The notes: generated from the letters alone by a model not told the origin. A stretch of DNA of 64,000 bases from Nemania diffusa (GCA_038501195.1 JBBPUQ010000001.1:1116001-1180000); one strand, 5' to 3'; shown: positions 37,480 through 49,289, counted from the stretch's first letter. Program-made: numbers and translations.

Positions 37480-40456
37480 TTACAAGCGGGCTTGGAGTGG
37501 TGGTTCGAAGTTGGTTCCATTAGGCCACTGCGCGTCAGGCCATACTTGTCGAATAGCCTCCCAGATGTGGCTGATAGAATACAAGGGTTAGCTAAAACAA
37601 AGTCCTAGATACGACATGACATGCATGACACGACACGACATGATCAGGCTACAAAGAATCATTTTTGTACATACCTCACATAAATGATCTTCAGACCATC
37701 TCGCACTTCAATGGGCACTTCCCGAGCATCCTTTTCATTTTGTGTCGGGAGAATCACCGTTTTAACGCCGGCTCGATAAGCTCCAATGAGCTTCTCCTTG
37801 ATTCCTCCGACTCTCTTGACATGGCCAGAAAGTTGAAACTCGCCCTATCCTGAGTGTTAGCCTACTTCGCTGGTAACCTTTTTAAGACCCATTCGATACT
37901 TACAGTCATGGCCATCGTCGGTGGGACAGGTCGTCCCGAGAGGAGTGAGATGAGGGCAATGGCCTGAGCCATGCCACTTGATGGGCCGTCTTTGGGCACG
38001 GCTCCAGAAGGGCAGTGTACGTGTAGACTGCGATTCTTCATAATGTTTTCGGTTGGCTCGCGAGTTAGCCCTAATTCGTAGGCGTGATTCCGCACCCAGC
38101 TCCTGGCAACCTTGACGCTTTCCATGAGAACCTTGCCCAAATTACCCGTGAGTTCTACGCTTCCATCGCCGGGCATATCAAGGACCTCGATGAATAGGAT
38201 GCCTCCATTACCGCCGATGCTGTAGGCCACTAGACCTGTAACGATACCCGGCTGATTGGTTTTCTCCGCGATCTCATCTTCAAACCGCTCTATGCCTAGA
38301 ATGGCCTCGAGATCTTCAACGGTAAGATCCGCCCGGTATGTCTCAGGCTGACCACGATCGTTCGCTTCTACGTACTCAACAGCCTTTGCACGACAAACGG
38401 AGCCGATCTCTCGCTCCAGGTTTCGAACCCCTGACTCGCGAGTGTACGACTCAATGATCTTAGACACCACTTCTTCACTAAACTTGACCTGGTCTTCTTG
38501 AAGTCCGTTTACTCGAATTTGTTTGGGGACCAGGTGGCGTGATGCGATGTGGCGCTTCTCAAGAGTCGTGTAGCCGGAAAACTCGAGGGTTTCCATACGG
38601 TCTAGTAGCGGACCGGGTATCGTATCAAGACTGTTTGCTGTAGCAATGAATAGGACTTTACTTAGGTCGATAGGGGTGTTCACATAGTGATCAGTGAATG
38701 TGTTATTCTGCTCAGGATCAAGGACCTCAAGCATAGCAGCTGATGGATCGCCGTTATGGTTTGCCATACCCAGCTTGTCAATCTCATCCAACAGGAAAAC
38801 TGGATTTGCGACGCCCACTTTCCTGAGACCTTGTACAATCAAACCAGGCATCGCCGCGACGTATGTCCGACGATGACCCCTGATTTCCGCCTCGTCTCTG
38901 ACGCCACCGAGTGAGATTCGGTGGAATTTCCGCCCAAGAGCGGTGGCAATTGACCGGGCTATGCTCGTCTTACCTACACCCGGAGGGCCGATAAGGAGTA
39001 AAATAGGGGCCCTCTCGGTTCGTCGTTTGCTTTGCAGCATTTGGACTTTGAGACCACTCGCCTTGATCTTTTCTTCTAACTCGGGATCGAGAGTTGCATT
39101 ATCGTCCGCGGCCGGCTTGCTCGATTCTAGAGCAGCAGTTTCTTGCTCAGCTTCCTTGACCTGTCGATCAACGGCCTGGTTGGCATTTTGCATCAACCTC
39201 ACGATGGTGAGATACGATAGCAATCGCTTCTTCACCTTCTCTATCCCATAATGATCATTGTCGAGCTGTCTCCGCGCGGCCTCGAGAGTGCCGGTACCGA
39301 TGGGATCATCGGTGATAACAGACCAGGGTATTTCAGCCAACGTTTCGAGATATGTCCTGACAACTTGGTACTCGGCCTGAGCAGGATTCATCTGTTTGAG
39401 GCGCTTGAGCTCTCGTTCAGCTACCTTGGCCGCATCAGGTGTCAGCTTGGCCTCCTCAATCTTCTTCTCGAGTTCCTGTAGTTCGTCTGCGTCCTGCTGT
39501 TCGGCGTGTCCGCCTGCTGGCATGCCACTAAAATTGAAGCCTGCAGGCGGCCCCCCTAACAGAGGAATTTGCACCTTCTTGATGTTTCGCTTGTTGATCT
39601 TGTCCATATCTTCCTGGTCGATGTGGATGGGAATGGCGGTGCTCGTCACGGTAGTAACCTTGATGTTGCCTTTGATATCATCGATTTGCCGCTCCATCAA
39701 CTCAATAACCTTCTGCATTCGCTGTCTAACATCGACGGCGGCTAGCACTTGCAGCTTATCTTCATAGGAGGCCTCTACTACATTCATCATGAAATCTGCC
39801 AGAGAACCACCCTCAGCTGGCTGTTTTCTCGCTATGAACTGCTCCAGCCGTCGCGAGAGGAGCGGGTTTAGGCCAGCAGAGCCGCTCGACAAGAGAAACG
39901 CCGACACCCTCAGGTAGGAAACAAGCTCTCGCGAGAGGCGCTTGAGAGTTCCAAAGAGCTCCTGGTACTCATCACTGTTTATTTCTCGGCTCACGGGCTC
40001 GCCGTGGGCGTTGACTTTGGCTTCGAAGAAAGGTTCTTCCTGGGTGACCTTGTCGACGGAGACGCGCGATATACCCTGGACCAGCAGAATGAATTCAGCG
40101 CCATTTTGACCCTGGATGCCGGTGATCTTGGCCGTGACGCCGTATCCATAGAGTCGGTCCTTTCTCAGGTTCCTACTGTCGGCCTCCAACAAGTCATTGT
40201 ATCGTTCGGGGTCCTTCTCTAGCAGCCGTTGACCTCGTCGGCCGAGAAGGGGCGAGCTGAGAGGCACGCAGATCACGGGGACCTGGTCGACCCGTCTCGA
40301 GCCCTTCGAGGCGCGAGTGTAAACATTCGAGATGAGGGCGGGTATATCAGAGCGACTCGGAGGCACAGGAACGCGTAAGACGGAACCAGGGAACAGCACG
40401 GTGCCCTTAGCTAATGGGATGACGGGTGCGACGACCGATTGCGACGCGGGGGCCAT
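37480..40456 (-). CDS. Lon protease homolog, peroxisomal
   Basis: This is an ATP-dependent serine protease of the Lon family that degrades damaged or unassembled matrix proteins in peroxisomes. Exons on the minus strand are 40456-37904, 37844-37675 and 37570-37480, giving 937 aa. The N-terminal LON substrate domain starts directly at [20 protein letters not shown] with no mitochondrial presequence. The AAA+ module has Walker A GPPGVGKT (Lys496) and Walker [12 protein letters not shown]. The protease domain has Ser826 in [10 protein letters not shown], and the catalytic Lys867 in VGGIKEK lies on exon 2. The protein ends Ala-Arg-Leu, an accepted PTS1-type peroxisomal signal, encoded by the last exon; together with the absent presequence this separates it from mitochondrial Pim1. 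Retention of the first intron ends the protein just before the catalytic Lys. I am very sure of the family and fairly sure of the location. Confidence 0.95.
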
Positions 40457-41238
40457 GCTTGTGTTGTCTCACCCGGCGTGACTATGACGACCTCTGTATG
40501 CGATGTATGCGATGGAGGTCGTCGGGGGTTTGAAAGGCGTTGGCAGAAGCGAAGTGGTGTGTTTCTACGTGTCGGCGTGGTGCGTTGAAAAGTCGAAGCG
40601 CATGGAGAGAAGTACAGTTATTACAAGAGTTAATAGGATTGCTCGATAGAGAGGCGACGAAGTAAGACAAATGGCGGTATCGATGTCAGAAGCTTGGATG
40701 ATGATGTTGGACGACTCAGGAACGGGGCACTCAATGTATCGGGATTTGTGACCTGTCACAACGCTCTATCTATCTACAGTGCCTACCTCCCAGGTCGCAT
40801 AGGCACCTAGGTCGGTCGGCAGCGACTTGCCGAGGTTTGATTACAGAGCTATTCGGGAATATTCTGGAGGTATGTAGGTATCTGCCCACTGAAAGATGGA
40901 CCGCCCGCTAAAGCACAGTGGGTTTAGCTGCTTAATAGTGACGAGCACCTGCCTACGCATACCTGCAGTATACCCCGCCAATCCAGTGCCCCAGATGCCT
41001 TAACATGTGCTAATGCAGCCAGACAAATTTAGTTAGGTACTTACTCTCATTTGAGAACGCTCAATTAGATTGATCTGCAGGAGTCTGTGATGGCAAACGG
41101 CGGCACGTGGGGATGGCCCGAGAGTTCACACATTGGTAGCGATATGACATTGCATGGTAGTGTACGTAACTATTGTATTATCTACATATGTATCTAGGAA
41201 CTGCTTGACTGAGTATGGTATGCTGAGTGTAGGAGAAC

Positions 41239-41250
41239 GGTCACGTGACC
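41239..41250. promoter_or_regulatory. Palindromic E-box GGTCACGTGACC
   Basis: This is a perfect 12-nt palindrome centred on CACGTG. Fungal bHLH factors of the Cbf1 type bind GTCACGTG. It lies between the divergent Lon and RPA2 genes, about 0.8 kb from Lon and 1.06 kb from RPA2. Function is inferred only from the word. Confidence 0.4.
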
Positions 41251-42177
41251 AAATATACTTTGTCATCTCGTGTAAGTTACTACCTAGGTAGGTACAGGTA
41301 AGTAAATATCAAAGCCATTACCTCAACCTCTACTATGTACAATAAGTTTAAAACCGAGAATCACTCACAACTGCATAGTATGAGTTTCTTCTGCGCCTTA
41401 GGTAGATAAAACTTTAGTTTCAGCAAGGAAGTAAGTACTCGATTTAGCTGTGACTTATTTAGAGTCTAAAAGTGAATTGGATATCTATCAGCTCTAACGA
41501 TCTGAGTGATAGGTCGTCTTCTTTGTACCTACATGCATCTCCGATAGAGATATATTCGACCCTTATTATACTGTATTTAATGAATAGGGAAAGGCGCTCG
41601 TAGTCTTAGGTCCCGGGTCGAACCAAGGTACTTTAAGACGGCTACAACGTGGGTGGATACATCACTCGTTATTCGTTGTTGAAAGACCTATACTTTATAC
41701 TCATCCTTTCTTATCTAGAGGATTGTTGCCAAGTAGGTCATTTGAAACATGACTAGTGTTACCTAGGTGAAGCTGGATAGCAATGAGAGATGTCTTTGAA
41801 GTTGGGAGTGTGTGGTGAAGGGTGTTAATCCATACCTAAGTTATATATCCCATCTAGCTAACAAGACGTGATTACGGGTGGATATTCTGTAGGTCTACTC
41901 AAGTAATTAGATGGGTAGAGTAGCCACTAGAGTTGCCTTTATTAGTCCATTCTTACTCCTTACGTATTTATTTAAACGACCTTTTTATAAAATTATTTAA
42001 TAATGGCTAAGTAAAAGAGTGCATCGTGCATTTTATCAAAGAATTACAGAATAATTGAGTAATGAGTTGGAGAAGGGACTTTTATGGAACCTTCCCCACG
42101 AACAATACTCGCCAGCTCAGCTTCAGCTCGCCCGCCTATAGACCAAGTGGGGCCCAGCGTTAAAGTGGTGGACCAAC

Positions 42178-42212
42178 CGCGTATCGCGTCTCAACTTTCT
42201 CCATCGCGCGTC
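42178..42212 (+). promoter_or_regulatory. CGCG-rich MBF-like cluster upstream of RPA2
   Basis: Three CGCG cores (CCGCGTA, TCGCGTC, TCGCGCGTC) lie within 35 nt, roughly 100-130 nt before the start codon. MBF-type factors that switch on DNA replication genes at G1/S bind ACGCG-type words in fungi. None here is the full ACGCGT, so this is only suggestive. Confidence 0.3.
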
Positions 42213-42306
42213 TCGTTCTCCCCACTATCACCGCCCTATCTCTTCCCAAGCAAACGCCAATACTACATCACCGAAACTACAGCGCCATAGCATACCAGCA
42301 GTCACA

Positions 42307-43300
42307 ATGAGCGGTTCGTAGACTTTCCCCGGATAGGTGAATCTCCATTGCTGACGAGTATCTCCCATCGCAGCATTCGGCGGCTACTCGACCACAAACT
42401 ACGCTGCCGGCGGGGGCGACGATGGCGGTGGCTTCACGTGGGGTTCTCAAGGCGGCAGCCAGTCGGCCGTGAAGGTATGCATGCACATCTATCCATCCTC
42501 CCATTCATCCAATGCACTCTCTCCCTTCTACATCAAGCCGAAACCACAACTAAACCCCCGCCAACCAGCCGATCAACGACGAGTCCCTCCGCCCCTTGAC
42601 GATAAAGCAGATAATCGACGCGGAGCCCGCCTACGCCGGCGACAACAACTTCCGCATCGACGGCCTGGACGTGAAGCAGGTGACAATCGTGGGCATGGTG
42701 CGCGCCATCAACCCGCAGACGACCAACATCACGTACAAGATCGACGACGGCACCGGCGTCATCGAGGTGAAGCAGTGGCTCGACGCCGACAAGGCCGGCG
42801 GCGCCGACGCCGGCGGCACCGGAGGCCCGGCGACCTTCAGCGAGGAGCAGTACGTGCGCGTCTTCGGCCGCCTCAAGTCCTTCAGCAACAAGCGCCACAT
42901 CGGCGCCCACGTCATCAAGCCCGTCACCGACTTCAACGAGGTCAACTACCACCTCCTCGAGGCCACCTACGTCCACCTCTTCTTCACCCGCGGCGGCCCG
43001 CCCACCGCTGCCGCTGCTGGTGGTGGCGCGGCTGGTGGTGCGGCTGGCGGGGGTGATAGCATGTTCGTCGACGACGGGAACGACTCTAGGTATAGGGGCT
43101 ACTCGGCCAAGGCGAGGAAGATGTACGACTACCTCCAGCGCAACGGGAATCCCTCCGAGGGCATACACATGCAGGTCATTGCGCGCGATGCCGGCATGAC
43201 GATCCAGGACGTCATGATTGGTGCTGAGGAGCTGTTGAGCCACGGGACGATTTACACGACGATGGACGACGAGACTTTCGCTATTTTGGACCGGGAGTGA
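42307..43300 (+). CDS. RFA2: Replication protein A, 32-kDa subunit
   Basis: This is the middle subunit of the heterotrimeric single-strand DNA-binding complex used in replication, repair and recombination. Exons are 42307-42313 (7 nt, ATG AGC G), 42374-42474 and 42569-43300, giving 279 aa, the normal size. The Gly/Ser-rich N-terminus (FGGYSTTNYAAGGG) is the usual phosphorylation region. The OB fold runs from about residue 45 to 170, including VTIVGMVRAIN, TYKIDDGTGVIEVKQWL and YVRVFGRLKSFSNKRHIGAHVI. A Gly/Ala linker follows, then a C-terminal winged helix (YLQRNGNPSEGIHMQVIARDAG) that binds repair partners. The coding sequence is much more GC-rich than its flanks, which is why it casts long open frames on the other strands. 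The 7-nt first coding exon has a weak donor (GTTCGT), but no other nearby ATG joins the frame. Identity is certain. Confidence 0.94.
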
Positions 43301-44142
43301 TGAACTTACTGTATGGCAAACCAAAACCAAGTATGATATGGAGATAAAAACCTATTGTGTCTGGCCTGATGCATTGGCCGTGGAGAAACATGATTATGCA
43401 CCGAATAGCAAGGGCGGCGTTGACTGGGAATTTACGACAATTGATCACGAGAACTTGGGGCTTTACGGCTACGCATAGAAAGAATCGCGGATTGATTGAC
43501 TACGTTTATATCCAATGTATCCCAAAAGAGGGAACGGATGAATTGTGTATAAAGGTTGTTATTAGGCTAAGCTAAGTCGAGCTACCTATAGATAGTACCA
43601 AAGTGGCAAGCGTAATGATACCTCATCTAGAAACGAACTGAATGCGGCAGCAGCAACTTGCAACGTTGTTGTTGAAAACATGTCCTTCCCTACCACTAAG
43701 AGTTGGTGTTGAACATGCTGATTCGAACCCTGGTAGTTATCAAGTGAGCGAGCGACTAACGGCGAGTATGAGTGCAAAAAGGAGGGTAGAAGGCAAAATC
43801 GCAAAAACACAAAACACTAAACTAAAGGTGAAGGAACTAAGGCTAAGCACTCGTACGTCCGTGCTAGATCTAAGCCATCTGTTTCGTATCATCACGACTC
43901 GTCAGCACTTCACACGAGTAGGGGGCGTAGGTGTACTACGCCCTATCACTACGCATACGTCGAACAGGCAAGACCGCGGCTGATAGACAAATAAGCAGAT
44001 AAACCAACAGAGAGACAAACGAGAGCAAAGGCAAGAACGGAAAGGACGTGTCCTGACTATCATGTCAATGTCAATGTCACTGTCATCAGTAGTGCGTCTT
44101 CGTCCATTCACATCAGTTCCCCTTCCCTACGCCCTCGACGCT
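43301..44142. other. Convergent 3' region of RPA2 and GNAT gene
   Basis: These 840 nt contain no supportable gene. A T-arm-like word at 43719-43732 (minus strand) is not part of a tRNA. Confidence 0.5.
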
Positions 44143-45241
44143 TCACAGCGCTTTCTGGTGCGAGAAGCCGCCGTGAAGCTTAATGGGGATCGAGTGGGCG
44201 AGGGACAACTTGCGCGGCTCACGCACCATGATAGTAAGTCTCACGGGCGCGTGAGTTGAGCTGCTACTGCTGCCGCCGCCAAAAACGGATTTACTGACAC
44301 CCGCCAGGTCGGCACCCAGGTAGACGTCGCGCTTGGCCTCAAACCCGAACTTCTTGTAGTACCCGTTGTTCTTCACGGAACTCGACTCAAGATACATGGC
44401 GCGGCCCTCGGCGTCAGCCTATCATATTGATGTTAGACTTGGACTTCATATTCATGTAATGCTCTGTTTCTCCTCGTACAGTGATGCAAGGTAGTTGGTG
44501 CCAGGCCGAGTTATCAACGACATGATGTGGCGTAGTTAGGGGTATTGCGGTGAGACAGGGTAGAATAAGCAAGAAATACTATGACGTACCTTAGCAGCCA
44601 TGTGGTCGATGAGTTTTCTACCGTAACCGCGGCGCTGCCCGCTGGGTTTAGTGCCTAGGTACACCAGATAGTAGCAGTCGTCATCTCGATCTCCCATGAC
44701 CTCATGCTTCGTCTGATGCAGGACGGGCAGCAGCTCGCTGTAGTAGCGTCTCCGGCCCTCAGCCGACAGTTGATAGTAGAGTCTCCACATACCACTGCGC
44801 ATGATGGTCAGCCAGTCATCTGAGTCCTTGCCGGGCGGCATCCTTGAACATTGCATGTTAGCGGCTCTATTCTGTCTCACGAATAATGACCGCCGTTCGC
44901 TAGAACAGGGCGATACATATTTGTATGGTTACTAACCAAAGCGCAACCGCCTCGTAGTCGGGACCGATAGTCGTCACGACGCCCTTATAGCAGTGGGAAG
45001 CCACGATGTAATTGAAGATGTCGACGTGGAGCCTCCACTTGGTCTCGTCGCCTTCCGTTACATCCTCGGCATCGAGGAGATACTGCGCCAACTCATCAGT
45101 AGCAAAGGCCTGCGCTAGCGACAGCGCTGCTTCCTTGCACTCCGAGATGCCAATAGTACGGACTTGATCCTCCCACTTTTCAGGGACAAGAGAACGTTTC
45201 CTCGTCGCAACAAGGGTAGCGCTAGTGCTTACGTGCTCCAT
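44143..45241 (-). CDS. GNAT-family N-acetyltransferase
   Basis: This is a GCN5-related acyl-CoA N-acyltransferase. Exons on the minus strand are 45241-44937, 44842-44590 and 44418-44143, giving 277 aa in frame (LW|MPPGKD and HMAAK|ADAEG). The acetyl-CoA binding motif A is clear: YYLVYLGTKPSGQRRGYGRKLIDHM, with the QxxGxG-type pyrophosphate loop QRRGYG. The following strand and helix (AMYLESSSVKNNGYYKKFGFEA) match motif B, where the Asn and the YY near the end of the fold are usual. The N-terminal half (ECKEAALSLAQAFATDEL) is the usual fungal front piece. No signal peptide or membrane segment is visible, so it is likely soluble. The substrate cannot be read from sequence; small molecules or xenobiotics are typical for this broad fungal group. 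Confidence 0.85.
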
Positions 45242-47332
45242 GTTGTATCGACTTGAAAGCTTCTTGTCGATGTCCTAGATGACTATAGGCAAGTTGAGCA
45301 ATTACAAGTTAGCAATGGTGATTAAGGTCTATAAACTTGAGTCTGCAGCGTGTCTTGTTTCACAACTCACTCTACGTATTAATAATATTTTGTATACTAT
45401 CACCAGTATGAACTCTTGAGAGTTGACTTCTGGTAATAGGCATAAATCTATTTGGGTGCGATAGGCAGTTGAGGCTCGTTCGAAGGTCAACAGACATCAA
45501 TGTTGATGGGTCCGCAAAAGACTCTAAAAACTGAAGAGTTGGGCTTTTGAGGGGTATGACGTCGTCACCGATGAGGTTGTGAGGACGAAGGACGACAACA
45601 CTAAGCGAGACAGTGAAGTTTGAATTGATGCGACTCTGGCTAAGTTGGACTATTGATAGGCTTGTGTGAATTAACACGAAAGAGGGAGAAAGAGAGTGCG
45701 AGATGGTCCTTGAGAGATAGTTCTAGCAACAGGCACAGCAATGCGGTCTCTTTGAAGGTGATCAGAGCCTGGCAAGGCGGGGGAGCTGTATGCTATTTGC
45801 AAAGAGCAACCAACTCAAGTTGTGCTTTGTCTTAGTGTAGATGGTTTATTCTGAAGACGGTTAGGGTAGTAAGTGGAATTCAGATATAGTTTCCGGCTTG
45901 AGTGAAGAAACGGTGCAAAAGAGGAAGAGAGGAAAGCTGGGCACTGCGGGACTTTCGGGTTCTTATGAGTGGCAAGAGGGCAAGAGGGAGAGAGTGAGAG
46001 AGCCAACGTTGTACACATAGCACAGTGTAAGGACGTCAACTCAGGCCTGGGTCTGCCTGGGCGTGGGATGCCATGCAGTCAGTCCATGCAGAGACTCTTA
46101 CAGGCGGTCAGCTTGAGCCGCAAATGAGCATCCCGGCTGCGCTAACAAACACGAATAGCGTGGGCATGCTCTGAAGAGACATTGGCCGATATCGTCAACG
46201 GAGCAGGCGGAAAAGGCCGCTTGGGCGTAGTGCAACGCCTGTCTGCGTGTCACGGTCACAGTGCGGCAGACCCAGCTTATCGGAACTTGGGCAGATGCGC
46301 GGAGACGGAGGAGTGACCAGGCCCAGTCGGCAAGGTATGCATGTCGGTGGGCGGGATTGGACTCGATGAACTCATTGGAGGGACAGACTGTGTGTGAATG
46401 GGTACCGTGCAACGCTAGTGTAGAGACCAGCAACAAGGCGGCTGGCAATATGCAATGCGACTATTACTATAGTCAGACAACCTTCCCTTCCCCAGTATAG
46501 TCAGAGTGGGGTTGGCCCGGCCGACTGATCAACCCACCTCCTATTCATTGTTTCTTATGGTGTATGGTGTATGGCGTAGTATGCGTACGTAGCGAGAGAT
46601 GGCTGCCGTGACCGTCATCGTGGTCGTTAGGTAGTGGTGGTGTCCCAAACAAGTTGCCAATTTGCGGGGGACTGATGATGCGGCTTACTTTGTGTCCCTC
46701 CTAGGCCAGTCTTAAATTCAAAGTATATCCCTCTTTACACGCTCATTCATCCCATGGGGCGGCATTTTTCTCAACTAGATAAAGGGGTCTCGAGTTAGTA
46801 AAGGTAGTCAGCAGTCCATCGCGTCGCATCAAGCCATCGAGCTCTGTCTGCATGACTCGATGACATAGGCCACGGCGTCCTGAAGAACTGCCCGGACTGC
46901 ACTCGGACTGGAATCGTATCACCATGGAACAGATGAGTTTCATGATCTCGAGTGCTCACTCGGATGTACGGAAGTGAAGGTTCGTTTGATTGGTTCGTCA
47001 GGTCGTAGTCACCCAATGCGACTCTCCTTGGCTTATCTGTATACTCTGTACTTGTTGTGTGTATTGCATGCCTTATAAATCATTTGGCCTCTGCTTCGAA
47101 AAACCGGCGAGGGTGGGGGGATATCTAGTATCGTTGGTCAACCATGACCGGAACATCGTCTCTAGCCGCTAATAACTTGACTGTCAATCTATCTCCTTTG
47201 CTAACCCAGTTCCAAAGCGCCTGTATCTTTTTTCTTCATGCATTTCTTCTTCTGTGCCTTTTTTTACTTTTTCTTTTTCTTTCTCTCTTCGTCTTCCCCA
47301 CTTATGTTCTACTCCCAGTCGCAATCGATCTC
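45242..47332. other. Intergenic region between GNAT and IDI1 genes
   Basis: These 2.1 kb should hold the GNAT promoter (to the left) and the 3' UTR of IDI1 (to the right). A purine-rich tract lies near 45,900-46,000. No frame here has family features and no RNA gene was seen. Confidence 0.5.
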
Positions 47333-48214
47333 CTACATGCGTCTAATTTCTTGTTCGTTGGTGTACTTCTCGAGACCCGAGTCGAGGTTACTCCACCACT
47401 CGTAGAGCATCGATTCGCAGATGAGTTTGAACCAAGGTGTAAACTTCAGTGTGGGGTCTTTGAATAGAGCCTTGAGCTCGTCCTGGGTAACGTATTTGAC
47501 ATCTTTAACCTCATTCGGGCTCGGGTTGAGATCGACATTGGCTTTGATGAAAATGATGTAGTCGACTAGTTCGTCTATTAGTATCGGACGCCGAGCAGCA
47601 ACCTCAATAGTATACTCACTTTCATGTTCACCCCACTTGCCATCGCTCGGGGCCATATAGTGAATGCGCGTCAGGAAGTGGAAGTCCTCGAACGGGACCT
47701 GCTCCTTCTTGATGCCCAGTTCATGATCCAGCTTGCGCTGAGCGGCGCGCTTGACACCATCGATCGAATCGGGCAGATTTGAGCCGGTCTCGGTGGGAAT
47801 GCCAAGGGGGTGCGAGCAACATGTGTTAGTCCACATGTCCGGGAACGTGATCTTCTCTTCGGCTCGCTGTTGGAGGAGCAATCGGTTCTGGTCGTCGAAT
47901 AGGAAGCATGAGAAGGCCCGGTGAAGCAGGCCCTTCTCTATATTTGTCATGAGATGGCCTGTAGAGTACCTCGAGTTAGCACTAGCTCTACTACGTCGCA
48001 TCGTCACACCCAGATGTAGCGTACATAGCTTCTTGCTCGCAGTGCCGATTGGGTTGTCATCGTTATCTAGGACGATGCACATCTCGTCCATCAGTCGTAT
48101 CTGCTCAGCATCGTGACCCTCGAGCCCCGCGGAGCTTGTGTCAATGTCCGGGAACAACCTCAGGATGGTTTCCGCGGAGGGAGTGCTCTGTGTGACTGTG
48201 GTCGTGGAAGACAT
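47333..48214 (-). CDS. IDI1: Isopentenyl-diphosphate delta-isomerase
   Basis: The enzyme interconverts isopentenyl and dimethylallyl diphosphate, the step that supplies starter units for sterols, prenylated proteins, dolichol and ubiquinone. It is a Nudix-fold enzyme. Exons on the minus strand are 48214-48025 and 47958-47333, giving 271 aa. The join restores SKKLCHLMTNIEKGLLHRAFS, the conserved start of the catalytic domain. Visible catalytic parts are TNTCCSHPLG (active-site Cys) and the metal-binding Glu pair in the GEHESEYTIEV region, with the YEWWSNL end typical of the family. The 66-nt intron has no stop and is a multiple of three, so an unspliced message still encodes a full protein with 22 extra residues in this segment. 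An upstream in-frame ATG at 48301 would add a Pro-rich stretch that is probably leader. Very sure. Confidence 0.95.
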   Translation of the reverse strand: MSSTTTVTQSTPSAETILRLFPDIDTSSAGLEGHDAEQIRLMDEMCIVLDNDDNPIGTASKKLCTLHLGVTMRRSRASANSRYSTGHLMTNIEKGLLHRAFSCFLFDDQNRLLLQQRAEEKITFPDMWTNTCCSHPLGIPTETGSNLPDSIDGVKRAAQRKLDHELGIKKEQVPFEDFHFLTRIHYMAPSDGKWGEHESEYTIEVAARRPILIDELVDYIIFIKANVDLNPSPNEVKDVKYVTQDELKALFKDPTLKFTPWFKLICESMLYEWWSNLDSGLEKYTNEQEIRRM

Positions 48215-49289
48215 TTTGAGCCCGTGAGATTGCGCCGCTCGCGTTGATCGTGGAAATGGAGATGGGAAGGGAGGAAGGGGAGGAGGGGCAAAAGGGACCA
48301 CCAGGCTTTATCGCCAGTGATAGCGGTGGTAATAAATCTATGCGAGGATTCGCGGGGATCCAGAAGGCTCTTAGTGTAAAGTTTAGGTAGGTATTCTGCC
48401 CCTAACCTCTCTAGACTAGGTACCTATATCTACGGGCGCTAGGATGGTGCAAATACATAGAAGTCCTGCTTACCTCCTTACTCCTTTTAGACTAACGACT
48501 AGATAGATAGGTAGTACAATCTTTCTATTGATGGATGTAGATGTAACGGGTCCTAGTTCCGTTACGGTAACAGTGGCACGGGGGACTATACCGTGTTTAG
48601 AAGGGAGGCGGGGTTCAGGATCAGGCCGGGGCTTGCCAGTGCACGCGGTAGTCGGAAACTTCCTAAATTAGATGCCCGACGCCGGATTACGTAGGGTTTT
48701 AATATATTTAGTTATACAGATAACCGAGTCCCGGGACGCTCCAACTTGTGGCTGCACCTTAACCGCAACCCACCAACTCTATATGTATGTGCCTCAATTG
48801 GTTCTCCAGTCCAAACTGAAGATACGCGTCCCAATGTCGTAACCTATATTCCAATATATTCTGAAGCTCCTATGTTTTAGGACAATATAGGAGTTGTAGG
48901 CAGCCTACGAATTCGCTGTCTATTTATAACGTGGACCACCCAACACCGTCGCCATGCCGGATTCGGCTCTATGGGAACGATTGCGCCTAGAACAACCTTG
49001 TAACTGAGCATGTAAAACAATCCCATGCCGAGCCCGAAAATCGAAGACCGGACGGGCTCACCGCTATACATAGAGCACTCGGAAGTTTCAGCTCATCCTA
49101 GATGCCAAATACCAGTAATATCGGCAATGGGGTATGGGGTATGTCGGCCATGTTGGCAAGACAAATAGCTGCAATCCTCCTTCATTGCGGGTCCCTGTTG
49201 TGCGCCGTGCAATGCTTACTTCGTATACCTCGATTATATTATCCAAACATTCTAATTGGCAGAATGATCCTTAATGGTACCAACAGTGT
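48215..49289. other. Promoter of IDI1 and 3' flank of the MATE gene
   Basis: These 1.07 kb between two minus-strand genes contain no supportable gene. GGTAGGTA/TAGGTACC words lie at 48,380-48,520. Short open frames (64 and 105 codons) have no features. Confidence 0.5.

Larger units (their letters stand above)
40457..42306. promoter_or_regulatory. Divergent promoter region of Lon and RPA2
   Basis: These 1.85 kb between outward-facing genes contain no supportable gene. They hold a 12-nt palindromic E-box at 41239, TACCTAGGTA words near 41281, a long A/T-rich middle (41,930-42,060) and CGCG-containing sequence just before RPA2. Confidence 0.55.

Noticed and set aside
42533..43330. 265-codon frame opposite RPA2
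   Set aside because: A shadow of the GC-rich RPA2 coding sequence; the + strand frame has the full OB fold and winged helix.
43719..43732. GGTTCGAATC word (minus strand) like a tRNA B box
   Set aside because: The flanking bases do not pair as a T stem and no other tRNA arms can be drawn.
48212..48301. N-terminal Pro-rich extension of IDI1 from the upstream ATG
   Set aside because: C/T-rich leader that happens to be open; conserved family length fits the start at 48214.
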